The translations under genes and the position numbers were made by a program. Below are positions 1 through 9,790 of a stretch of DNA of 64,000 bases, in pieces (position 1 is the first letter of the stretch; each line of letters opens with the position of its first letter). Source of the DNA: Linum tenue (lineage: Eukaryota; Streptophyta; Magnoliopsida; Malpighiales; Linaceae); contig CAMGYJ010000002.1 of NCBI GenBank assembly GCA_946122785.1, positions 19,318,492 to 19,382,491 of the forward strand, written 5' to 3'. Under the pieces are notes generated by a model. It had not been told where the DNA came from, ran no database searches, and saw only the letters and a program-made list of their open reading frames with translations.

Positions 1-369
1 TGGTGGCTCTCTTAAGAAATGAAAAGAAAATGAAAGAAAAACCAAGAAAAATTGAAAGCAAAAGAGAGCCACTACCAAAAATCTGAATAATGCCCATTAA
101 GTAGTGTTTCTTAGCAGTCTAGCTTGGAAATGCTAACATTTATACCTCCCTCGCTCTTGTGCTCTTGAGATATTGAGTAATGCAGAATGGTAGAAAGGAA
201 ATACCGGTTTGTTTGACTGTGATTGTGTGGGTTTGGAATTGTGGAACCTTGTGCTATGAATACTTCCACCACCTAAAAGGCCTTTTCCCCATGTCCAAGA
301 CCCTAGCCAGTCATTTGAACCTGTGTCTAAGACCTCCAGATTAGTTAGTGGTGACACCCCATATGTGAA
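1..369 (+). mobile_element. 3' internal remnant of the outer (older) Athila-like element, left part
   Basis: This stretch is nearly the same as 5643-6011 inside the young element, so it is the 3' internal region of a second copy of the family. It stops at GTGAA (365-369). The same five bases recur at 7916-7920, where the outer sequence resumes with the text that follows in the young copy (CTCTAGCATTTAGAGG). It therefore flanks a nested insertion. It starts with an A-rich tract enclosed by an inverted repeat (about 1-78). I see no coding region. Confidence 0.9.
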
Positions 370-1788
370 TGATAGACCGTCATTTACACATGTTTTCACC
401 CCCGTTCTTACACCGTTTGAGGTGTTGATTCTCGTGTTTTAGGCCGATTTCACGCTAGGTTGTGCTTGTTTGTGATATTTCAGGTCCTAGTACGTGAATG
501 AAGGCTTGGGAGCGAGTCTGGGGTCGATTGGACGAAGATCGGACGAATGGCGAGGTTTCAAGGAAGCTGCACGGGCAGGCCAGGGAATCACACGGCCGTG
601 CAAGTGAGCAAGATGGCCGTGTGCTTTTTGCCGAGGCCACGCACGGGCAACCCATGAAATTCACACGGCCGTGCTAAGTGCAATTCTGGCCGTGTGATAT
701 TTGCCGAGGCCAAGCACTGGCAGACTGGATCCCTCACACGGCCGTGCCACCCTGGCCGTGTGAGATGGCTGAAGATCGACTAATTGATGCGCCGCGTTTT
801 GACTCGCACGGGCAAAGTGGTGAGCTACACGGCCGTGTGGCCTGGCCGTGCGAGTTGGGAAATTCTGGTTTTAGAGCGTATTCCGAGCCAAAAGGGGGAG
901 AATCGAGTTTTCAGAGCAAAACAGAGCCCTAGAGAGAGAAAGTACGAAGAACACATCCTAGAAGCTATCTTAGAGCTGGGTTTCGTTGAATCGAGCTTGG
1001 AGATCGTCATAGGAGTGGAAATCATCATCCCGGAGCAGATTTTCCTCATCATCATGAGTATGACTAATCCGATTACTGTTTTCTCTTCTCTCTCTATGGA
1101 GTAGAACCCTTCTCTCACTTGGGTATGAAGAACCCTAGTTCCTTGTGTTAGGGATTTGATTGTAATGACTTGGGATGATATTACTGTTTGATTTTAATCG
1201 AATGATGCACGTTTATTGAATTGATTGGAGTCTGATCAGCTTTTCTCAATTTCTGCTGCAACCTGAGATAGATAGAATCTGATTAGGTTGTTAGAGCCTC
1301 TTCATTCGATAGTAGGAGATTGGCTATACGAGAGTTAGCCAGTTTACTGCTTTGTACTGGAATTCAATTCCAGTAGTGGAGTTCTGTGCTTATTGCTTCA
1401 GCTTTCTATCCCGGTGAAGACTAGTCGTCTGCCGGGTAGTTAGATTGAGAGGGCTTGGTCAGCTTAAGAGATTCCAAGCTACTGTCGGATCTTCCGCAGT
1501 CTAATCAACAGTAAATCAACCCAGGGAATTACAATTGAACCTAACTAAGGGGCTAGGGGGACTCAATCCCGAGTGACTCTTTCCTGACTTTGAAAACCGA
1601 ACAGTTTACTGCTTTCTTACTGCTTTTGCTTTAAACAACAATCACTCGAATTAGTTTGCTAGATAATAGAGAATCACGGAGTAAGTAGTAGATCTAGACC
1701 CCGGGTTGATAATATAACTTGCCTGTTACTGCATTCCCGGACTGCGATTACACTTGGTTGCAGTTTGGTGTTGTGTTTTGGCGTGTCA
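370..1788 (+). repeat. 5' LTR of the young Athila-like element
   Basis: It is the direct counterpart of 6497-7915 and has the same length. It starts TGATAGACCGTCA and ends GGCGTGTCA. Positions 568-868 hold a cluster of CACACGGCCGTG palindromes and TGGCCGTGTG or CACGGGCA half-motifs (see the regulatory entry). Short ORFs inside the LTR occur in both LTR copies and resemble no known protein, so I do not call them genes. Confidence 0.95.
568..868. promoter_or_regulatory. palindrome cluster in the 5' LTR (CACACGGCCGTG type)
   Basis: Full palindromes with core ACGGCCGT occur near 582, 663, 734 and 830, each followed 9-13 bases later by TGGCCGTGTG. CACGGGCA motifs and TTGCCGAGGCCA spacers lie between them, giving a loose unit of about 70 bp. 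The cluster is repeated in the 3' LTR (6695-6995). Its place in the LTR suggests a promoter-proximal module. That role is inferred from position and from related LTRs where a TATA box follows the cluster. Confidence 0.6.
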
Positions 1789-1794
1789 AGTTTT

Positions 1795-1812
1795 TGGCGC
1801 CGTTACCGGGGA
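1795..1812 (+). other. primer binding site, tRNA-Asp type
   Basis: TGGCGCCGTTACCGGGGA begins seven bases after the LTR end. It matches the complement of the 3' end of plant tRNA-Asp(GUC), TGGCGCCGTTGCCGGGGA, with one mismatch. tRNA-Asp priming is typical of Athila-type elements. Confidence 0.85.
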
Positions 1813-1931
1813 CCCTCTAGGTTATTGGGGAAATGTGAGAATTTGTTACTCTAGCTTTTTCTTTATTGCATTTTTCTCTTCCACCTGTGTGCCTTCACGG
1901 GTTGTTTCTGCTGATTGTGTGCAGGTAGTGC

Positions 1932-4733
1932 ATGACCCGTAGCCAGTCGTGAGATCTACTACCATTAGACCAGGAGCTTGAACGAACCTGCAGGAACTCC
2001 AAGCGGGTTCTAAAGGCGCGACTGGCTGCGGAGAAGGCGCTATCACAGCTGCAGATCGGAGAAGAAGAAGAAGGAGAGATGGGTGATCCGCAGAACCACG
2101 ATGTGATCAACCCAGATGAGCAGACCATGGGATCCTACTAGACCGCTAGGGCTGCAGACATGAGGTCACCCATTCAACACCCTCATGTCCCGGCCAACAA
2201 CTTTGAGGTGAGCACCTCAGTAATCACTATGCTGCGCGGTTCAGTGGTGTTCCGTGGTAAGGAGGGAGAGTGCCCTCGATCACATCTCAGGCGATTCCAC
2301 GAGCTCATCGATGGAATTAAGATCAATGGGGTACCAGCAGATGCCATCCAGCTGAGGTACTTCCCTTTCACTCTGGAGGGACAGGCCAAGGAGTGGCTAG
2401 ACACTCGGCCTCCGGGTTCCATCACCACGTTCGCCAACCTGGCGGACAAGTTCCTCACCCGCTACCATCCTCCATCCAAGACAGCTGACCTGCAGAAGCA
2501 AATTACACATTTTGCTCAGGATGAGGATGAGACCATTAGGGATGCTTGGGAGAGATACACCAGCCTCTTTCTCAGGTGTCCCAATCATGGTTTCAGTGAT
2601 GCATTCAAGGTGGGCACCTTCTATCACGCTCTCTTCCCGAAGGACAAGCAGTTGATCGATTCGGTTTGTGGCGGGAACATGCTGACCAAAACCCCGCCAC
2701 AGCTGAATCAACTCTTTGAGGAGATGGCGGAGAACGGTTATGATTGGGGCACTGTCAGGAGGTCGAGGAGAGCACCCAGCCGAGGTGTACATTCTATGGG
2801 AGCCCATCCCTCTGATTTGGTGCAGGTAGTATCGAAGCTGGTTTCAGCTATCGATCGCTCCGGGATGATTCCAGGGACCGGACAGCAGCAGGCGATGCTC
2901 TGCCACTGGTGCGAAAGCACCCATCACACGGTGGAAGACTGCCAGGCGATGAAGGAATCAAACACACCCCAGGAGCAGGTGAACTTCATTAATAACGTCA
3001 GGCGCAATGACCCCTACAGCAACACGTACAATGAGGGGTGGCGCCAGCATCCTAACTTCTCCTGTGGTGGGGCAAATTCCAGACCACCAGTCCCCCAGGG
3101 ACCACCGGGCTTCCAGAGGCCACCATATCAGCCCAGACAGGGGCAATTCCAGCAGCAACAACAGCCTCTTTATCAGCCCATGCAGGGGCACGCTGCTCAA
3201 TCACAGCCGCGACCTTTCCAGGAGCCAGGTGCAGCCCCTGCTGCCCCAGTGCAGAATGATCAGATGGCTGAACTGCGGGACTTGGTGGGTTCTCTCGCCA
3301 GTGCTAGTGCTCAGAAATTCAACACCTTTGAGCAGTTCATGGAGAAGGCCTCGGGTAAATTCCTGGCTCTTGAAGCTGGTCAGAGGAACACACAGGCTGT
3401 TTTGCAGGATATCCAGACCCAGCTGGGGAGCGTGGCCCAGGCAGTGGCTCAAAGGGCTCCTGGTACTCTACCCGGGCAGACCATCCCTCACCCGCCGACC
3501 CCGGATGAGCGCTGCAATGCCATCATGACCAGGAGTGGCAAGATGACTGTTGATCCCCCTGCTCGGGAACCGGAAAGAGAGAGCCCTGTTTTAGCGTCTC
3601 CAGCGGTTGAACAAGAAATAGAGAAGGATGTTGAGGTGCCTGCACCTAAACCGCAACCAGTAGTGAAGGAGTATATCCCTAAACTCCCTTTCCCTACTCG
3701 GTTGCACAAAGACAGGCTGGAGGCAGAGTTCGAAAACTTCATGGCCATGCTTAAGAAGCTGAATGTCCAAGTGCCCTTCCTGGAGGCACTATCGCAAATA
3801 CCGAAGTATGCGAAGTTTCTGAAAGAGCTTCTCTCAAAGAAGCCGAAGCTGAGTGAGCTGGCCACTGTGGAGCTCAGCGAGGAGTGCTCGGCTATTCTGC
3901 AGAACAAGCTTCCGCAGAAGAAAAAGGACCCAGGTAGTTTTACTATCCCGTGCTCTATTGATAAATTGCATGTAGAGAAGTCCTTGGCGGATTTAGGTTC
4001 TAGTATCAATGTTATGCCATATCAACTGTTCAAGAAACTAGGCCTAGGCGAACCCCGTGCTACTAGGATGACCCTTCAATTAGCTGACAGATCTGTAGTG
4101 CATCCTAAGGGCATAGTGGAAGACCTTCTGGTTAATGTTGGCAAATTCACATATCCTGTGGATTTTGTTATCCTGGACATCAATGAGGACACAGAAGTGC
4201 CTCTTATACTGGGAAGGCCTTTCCTGGCCACCGCCAAGGCTCTCATAGATGTGCATGATGGGACCTTAGTTTTGAGGGATGGCGAGGAGCGAATAACGTT
4301 TTCAGTTGCTAACACTATACCTGCTTCGTTACCTCTGCATGTTGTATCTCACCAGGAGCACGAGTCTGTCGTGTATCCTTCTGTGCTACCTATTTTGCAG
4401 GACCCGCCTCCCACACCTTTGCCGCCACTCCGGACCACTCCGTCATCAAAAGAACAGATCAAGGAGGAGTGGCGGCCGAAACTGCAGGCAGCTAAGCCTA
4501 CTCGAAAGAGCGCCGGAGACCACTACCAGCTGGTCCCGCCCCCACCTTGGCCATCCGAGTATTCACTCGCTTGCATCCTGCCGGATGGCCAAGTCGAGCT
4601 GGCAAATGCAGGTGGCCACATTCGTCGCGTGCATGGCCACCATTTGAAGCTGTACCTCAAGAGCGATGTGGATCCGCTCTTGAAGGCACCTGATCCTACA
4701 CTTCCCTGGGCATCCATACTGGCGTCCAGCTAA
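1932..4733 (+). pseudogene. gag-protease ORF fused to an integrase C-terminal tail; open from 2160
   Basis: The family start is probably ATG 1932 (MTRSQS...), but in-frame TGA (1950) and TAG (2139) leave 857 codons open from ATG 2160. Numbering from 2160: a retrotransposon gag core lies at about residues 50-160; a CCHC knuckle (CHWC..HHTVEDC) at about 248-261; a proline/glutamine-rich linker follows; a retropepsin with DLGSSIN active site lies at about 609-616, and DLG instead of DTG/DSG is usual in Athila proteases. The ILGRPFL motif follows. The ORF then passes into a short segment, QVELANAGGHIRRVHGHHLK, that resembles the end of plant gypsy integrases. RT, RNase H and the integrase core are missing. 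The opposite-strand copy at 12457-14250 has the same fusion, so it is a family trait. The product could form particles and cleave itself but not reverse transcribe. Confidence 0.9.
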
Positions 4734-4960
4734 AAGACGGTAAAGAAGCGCTTTTGGGGAGGCAACCCCACCAAGGTTTGTTTTTCTTTCGTTTGTTTTT
4801 GTCGGTTTGTCCACCTGGAGCTATGGTTTCTATCACCCAGTGTGTTTTGCTGATGCTAGCTCGCTGACTGGTTCACTTCCAGTCCCCCAGCAGTGTTCCA
4901 ATCCGGTAACATCGTTCCCCTTATCTTTCCCTCTACTCCATTGAGGGCAATGTCGTGCTT

Positions 4961-4974
4961 AAGTGTGGGGGGGG
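4961..4974 (+). other. internal polypurine tract-like sequence
   Basis: AAGTGTGGGGGGGG resembles the true 3' polypurine tract (GTGTGGGGGAG at 6484-6494) but lies 1.5 kb upstream of it. A similar second tract occurs at 39239-39254 in the element at 35308-42655. A role as a central second-strand primer is only an inference. Confidence 0.45.
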
Positions 4975-5641
4975 TGCTTTGTATCGGTTGGAATATATAT
5001 TTGGGTGCTTGGAGCCTAGTCCGCTGTCCGAATCTTACGATTTGAGGGCTCCAAGTACTGCTGTTTGATCATATTGGCACTATGTTTTGATGGATGAATT
5101 GATTGGTTTTCGGATTAATGCATGACAATTTGTTTGCGACTAGGACAACCTATGATGAGGACTGAGATGTGCAGTAGAACGATGTAGGGGTTCAGTTTTT
5201 CAACTGTTTGCTTGCCAACTGTGACTTGGTTTGATCACTTGTTCTTGACAGTCGTTTATGCATCTAGTTCAGGGTATCAGAATGTGAGGTAGAGCATATA
5301 GGTAGCCATGTGAGATTTGAGCCTGCTCGTTTCTTTCTTGTGCGATAGATCCCTCTTCCATGATGTGTAGCATTCACGTTGTCACTAGCTAAGATGATGG
5401 GGGCATAGGATTAGCCCACGCCCAAAACTGACTGTCTTGATGTGTCATATCCCCTAGTCAGCCCCTTTGAGCCGTGTGTTATCCTTTCTTTTGGGCTATA
5501 ACGAAAAAATCACCCTTGTTGCATCTTTTAGAAGGTTCCACAGAGTGGTTGTTACATATTCTCTGCTGTTTCTGCTGAAGTTTATGTGAGTGTTGGAGGT
5601 AGTGCTTAAAAGTTGGGCAGATGTTTGAAATATGTGCAGAA

Positions 5642-5720
5642 GTGGTGGCTCTCTTAAGAAATGAAAAGAAAAATGAAAGTAAAACAAAGAAAAAAATTGA
5701 AAGCAAAAGAGAGCCACTAC
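5642..5720. repeat. A-rich tract clasped by a 14-bp inverted repeat
   Basis: The left arm GTGGTGGCTCTCTT (5642-5655) pairs at 13 of 14 positions with the right arm AAGAGAGCCACTAC (5707-5720). The loop of about 50 bases is almost wholly A and G. The same structure opens the window (1-78). A comparable clasp of different sequence is found near 39790-39870. Confidence 0.7.
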
Positions 5721-6483
5721 CAAAACTCTGAATAATGCCCAGTAAGTAGTGTTTCTTAGCAGTCTGGCTTGGAAATGCTGACATTTATACCTCCTTCGCT
5801 TTTGTGCTCTTGAGATATTGAGTATTGTAGAATAGCAGAAAGAGAATACCGGTTTGTTGATTGTGATTGTGTGGGTTTGGAAATGTGGAACCTTGTGCTA
5901 TGAATACTTCCACCACTTAGAAGGCCTTTCCCCCATGTCCAAGACCCTAGCCAGTCATTTGAACTTGTGTCTAAGACCTCCTGATTAGTTAGTGGTGACA
6001 CCCCATATGTGAACTCTAGCATTTAGAGGCTGCCATCATGGTGAAGAGATGTTAGGGATTGAGAGAAATAGCATGCGCATCTTTCGCATCAAATTGCCCT
6101 GACCCCACTGGTCGAGAGTGAGTGATTCATTTTCATATTCTATATACTCTTGTACCCCGGTGAGGACCTAGATTGCTTGGTCTCTGTTCTGATGTCTTGA
6201 GTTGGATGCATGAGTTGACTGTTTTGAGTGAGTGGTTGAGTCAAGTCTAGGTTGGCTAGTGAACAGAAGGGAGACTCTTCCTTTACTCGATTTTGCTGCA
6301 CTCGAATGTCCTTTGTGGTGGTTGTCCAGGTTGTTATTGAGGTTGTTCATGTGTTGATGTTTGAAAACCAGTACGATTCACGTGTTCTGTGCCTTTGTGA
6401 CTTGTCCCCAATGTTGGTTGATTGAAATATGTAAGCTTATCTGGTGTCTGACTTGGTTTGCTTGGGGACAAGCAAACGGTTAA

Positions 6484-6494
6484 GTGTGGGGGAG
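6484..6494 (+). other. polypurine tract of the young element
   Basis: GTGTGGGGGAG directly precedes the 3' LTR (TGATAG at 6497). This is the expected place for the plus-strand primer. Confidence 0.85.
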
Positions 6495-6496
6495 TT

Positions 6497-7915
6497 TGAT
6501 AGACCGTCATTTACACATGTTTTCACCCCCGTTCTTACACCGTTTGAGGTGTTGATTCTCGTGTTTTAGGCCGCTTTCACGCTAGGTTGTGCTTGTTTGT
6601 GATATTTCAGGTCCTAGTACGTGAATGAAGGCTTGGGAGCGAGTCTGGGGTCGATTGGACGAAGATCGGACGAATGGCGAGGTTTCAAGGAAGCTGCACG
6701 GGCAGGCCAGGTAATCACACGGCCGTGCAAGTGAGCAAGATGGCCGTGTGCTTTTTGCCGAGGCCACGCACGGGCAACCCATGAAATTCACACGGCCGTG
6801 CTAAGTGCAATTCTGGCCGTGTGATATTTGCCGAGGCCAAGCACGGGCAGACTGGATCCCTCACACGGCCCTGCCACCCTGGCCGTGTGAGATGGTTGAA
6901 GATCGACTAATTGATGCGCCGCGTTTTGACTCGCACGGGCAAAGTGGTGAGCTACACGGCCGTGTGGCCTGGCCGTGCGAGTCTGGAAATTCTGGTTTTA
7001 GAGCCTATTCCGAGCCAAAAGGGGGAGAATCGAGTTTTCAGAGCAAAACAGAGCCCTAGAGAGAGAAAGTACGAAGAACACATCCTAGAAGCTATCTTAG
7101 AGCTGAGTTTCGTTGAATCGAGCTTGGAGATCGTCATAGGAGTGGAAATCATCATCCCGGAGCAGATTTTCCTCATCATCATGAGTATGACTAATCCGAT
7201 TACTGTTTTCTCTTCTCTCTCTATGGAGTAGAACCCTTCTCTCACTTGGGTATGAAGAACCCTAGTTCCTTGTGTTAGGGATTTGATTGTAATGACTTGG
7301 GATGATATTACTGTTTGATTTTAATCGAATGATGCATGTTTATTGAATTGATTGGAGTCTGATCAGCTTTTCTCAATTTCTGCTGCAACCTGAGATAGAT
7401 AGAATCTGATTAGGTTGTTAGAGCCTCTTCATTCGATAGTAGGAGATTGGCTATACGAGAGTTAGCCAGTTTACTGCTTTGTACTGGAATTCAATTCCAG
7501 TAGTGGAGTTCTGTGCTTATTGCTTCAGCTTTCTATCCCGGTGAAGACTAGTCATCTGCCGGGTAGTTAGACTGAGAGGGCTTGGTCAGCTTAAGAGATT
7601 CCAAGCTACTGTCGGATCTTCCGCAGTCTAATCAACAGTAAATCAACCCAGGGAATTACAATTGAACCTAACTAAGGGGCTAGGGGGACTCAATCCCGAG
7701 TGACTCTTTCCTGACTTTGAAAACCGAACAGTTTACTGCTTTCTTACTGCTTTTGCTTTAAACAACAATCACTCGAATTAGTTTGCTAGATAATAGAGAA
7801 TCACGGAGTAAGTAGTAGATCTAGACCCCGGGTTGATAATATAACTTGCCTGTTACTGCATTCCCGGACTGCGATTACACTTGGTTGCAGTTTGGTGTTG
7901 TGTTTTGGCGTGTCA
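6497..7915 (+). repeat. 3' LTR of the young Athila-like element
   Basis: It is 1419 bp long, equal to the 5' LTR, and nearly identical by eye. It ends TGTCA and is followed directly by the target duplication GTGAA (7916-7920). The palindrome cluster lies at about 6695-6995; one palindrome has changed from GGCCGTG to GGCCCTG. Confidence 0.95.
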
Positions 7916-8403
7916 GTGAACTCTAGCATTTAGAGGCTGCCATCATGGTGAAGAGATGTTAGGTATTGAGAGAAATAGCATGCGCATTTTTCGCATCAAA
8001 TTGTCCTGACCCCACTGGTCGAGAGTGAGTGATTCATTTTCATATTCTGTATACTCTTGTACCCCGGTGAGAACCTAGATTGCTCGGTCTCTATTCTGAT
8101 GTCTTGAGTTGGATGCATGAGGTGACTGTTTTGAGTAAGTGGTTGAGTCAAGTCTAGGTTGGTTGGTGAACAGAAGGGAGACTCTTCCTTTACTCGATTT
8201 TGCTGCGCTCGAATGTCCTTTGTGGTGGTTGTCCAGGTTGCTATTGAAGTTGTTCATGTGTTGATGTTTGAAAACCAGTACGATTCACGTGTTCTGTGCC
8301 TTTGTGACTTGTCCCCAATGTTGGTTGATTGAAATATGTGAGCTTACCTTGTGTCTAACTTGGTTTGCTTGGGGACAAGCAAACGGTTAAGTGTGGGGGA
8401 ATT
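7916..8403 (+). mobile_element. 3' internal remnant of the outer Athila-like element, right part
   Basis: This continues the sequence broken at 369 and corresponds to 6007-6496 of the young copy. It ends with the polypurine tract GTGTGGGGGAATT at about 8391-8403, just before the outer 3' LTR. No gene is present. Confidence 0.9.
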
Positions 8404-9790
8404 AGATAGCATCGTATTTGCACGTGTTTTCACTCTAGTTTCCCTTCCATTTTAGCTCGAATTGATTGTTCCTTGGCCTATTTTATGCTAGGTTGTGTTG
8501 TTTTGTCGTATTTCAGGTCCTAGCAAGTAAAGAGGTGCATAGGCCCAAGTTTCAGGTCATTTGGAGGTCAGGTGGTGATTCACAGGACAAATTACGGGCA
8601 GCCCCTGCCAAATTACGACCGTAATTGGTCAGGGCATGCCCGTAAAACCAATGCCGAGCCTATTTACCCCAGAATTCCTCTCGGCAAGAAAATTACGGGC
8701 AAGCATCCTCCAAATTACGACCGTAATTAAGTGATTACTGGCGGTAATTGTGCAACTACGGGCGTAATTCCTCCCCCATCAGAGTAAAGTGAAACACGCA
8801 TTTTGGGCGATTTATGGGCAGGTCGTGATTACGACCGTAATTCTGCCCGTATTTCGCCCAGAGTCGGGTTTTGGAGGCAGATTCGAGCCAAGGAAAAGGC
8901 ATTCGAGTTTTTAGAGCAAAAACAGAGTTTAAGAGAGAGAAAGAGCGAAGAACAAACCCTAGGAGCTATTTGGAGAGGATTTCTCACCATTGAAGCCCAG
9001 ATTGCGTCCCCAGGAGTGAAGATTGACATCCCATAGCAGATTTTCCTCATCTTTATGAGTATGACTACTCTGATTTCTGTTTTCCTCTCTCTCTCTATGG
9101 AGTAGAACCCTTCTCTCACTTGGGTATGAAGAACCCTAGTTCCTTGTGTTAGGGATTTGATTGTAACGACTTGGGATGATTATACTGTTTGGTTTTAATC
9201 GAATGATGCATGTTTATTGAATTGATTGAAGTCTGATCAGCTTTTCTTGATTTCTGCTGCAACCTGAGATAGATAGAATATGATTAGGTTGTTAGAGCCT
9301 CTTCATTCGATAGTAGGAGATTGGTTATACGAGAGTTAGCCAGTTTACTGCTTTGTACTGGAATTCAATTCCAGTAGTGGAGTTCTGTGTTCATAGCCTC
9401 AGCTTTCTATCTGGTTGAAGACTAGTCGTCTGTCGGGTAGTTAGACTGAGAGGGCTTTCTCAGCTTAAGAGATTCCAAGCTACTGTCGGATCTTGCGCAG
9501 TCTAATCAACAGTGAATCAACCCAGGGTAATTAAAATTGAACCTAACTAAGGAGCTAGGGGGAGTCATTCCCGAGTGACTCTTTCCTGCTTTAGAAAACC
9601 GAACCATTTCCTGCTTTCTTACTGCTTTTGCTTTAAACAACAATCACTCGGCTTAGTTGGCTAGATAATAGATAATCACGGAGTAAGCAGTAGATCTAGA
9701 CCCCGGGTTGATAATAGAACTTGCCTGTTACTACATTCCCGGACTGCGATTACACTTGGTCGCAGTTTGGTGTTGTGTTTTGGCGTGTCA
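8404..9790 (+). repeat. 3' LTR of the outer element, divergent palindrome type
   Basis: It follows the polypurine tract and ends GGCGTGTCA at 9790, like the young LTR. The first base seems mutated (AGATAGC for TGATAG). The second half is very similar to the young LTR. The section at 8582-8880 differs: the CACACGGCCGTG motifs are replaced by AATTACGACCGTAATT and ATTACGGGCA motifs in the same arrangement. The LTR end joins directly to the interior of an opposite-strand env-like gene at 9791, so the outer element is itself inserted there. Confidence 0.85.
8582..8880. promoter_or_regulatory. palindrome cluster in the outer LTR (AATTACGACCGTAATT type)
   Basis: AATTACGACCGTAATT or close variants occur near 8610, 8713 and 8829. 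Half-motifs ATTACGGGCA, ATGCCCGTAA and GGCGGTAATTG lie between them. The position matches the CACACGGCCGTG cluster of the young LTR. The shared core is ACG-NN-CGT and the arms have switched from CAC/GTG to AATT. Confidence 0.6.

Larger units (their letters stand above)
4734..6496 (+). other. non-coding 3' internal region of the young element
   Basis: There is no convincing ORF here. Just after gag the text GCGCTTTTGGGGAGGCAACC is shared with the opposite-strand copy and, in part, with the element at 39.1 kb. A GAGGGCAATGTCGTGCTTAAG box with a G-run follows (4943-4974), then long unconserved DNA, the A-rich hairpin (5642-5720) and the polypurine tract. An env-like ORF, present in the opposite-strand copy, is absent. 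Confidence 0.75.
370..7915 (+). mobile_element. complete nested Athila-like LTR retrotransposon, non-autonomous (gag-protease only)
   Basis: The element is bounded by the 5-bp target duplication GTGAA (365-369 and 7916-7920) and has two LTRs of equal length (1419 bp). Each LTR begins TGATAG and ends TGTCA. A tRNA-Asp-type primer site follows the 5' LTR and a polypurine tract precedes the 3' LTR. The interior holds one gag-protease ORF and about 1.7 kb of non-coding DNA; RT, RNase H and integrase core are absent. By eye the LTRs differ at roughly a dozen sites, so the insertion is recent. It would need enzymes supplied in trans. It is inserted into an older copy of its own family. Confidence 0.95.

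Noticed and set aside
678..932. ORFs of 84-106 codons within the LTRs (also 784-1118, 6805-7245, 8803-9119)
   Set aside because: They lie in LTR sequence, overlap on both strands, are duplicated only because the LTRs are, and consist of the palindrome repeats in translation. No domain is visible.
1795..1812. tRNA gene at the primer sites
   Set aside because: Only the 18-19 bases complementary to tRNA 3' ends are present; there is no cloverleaf.
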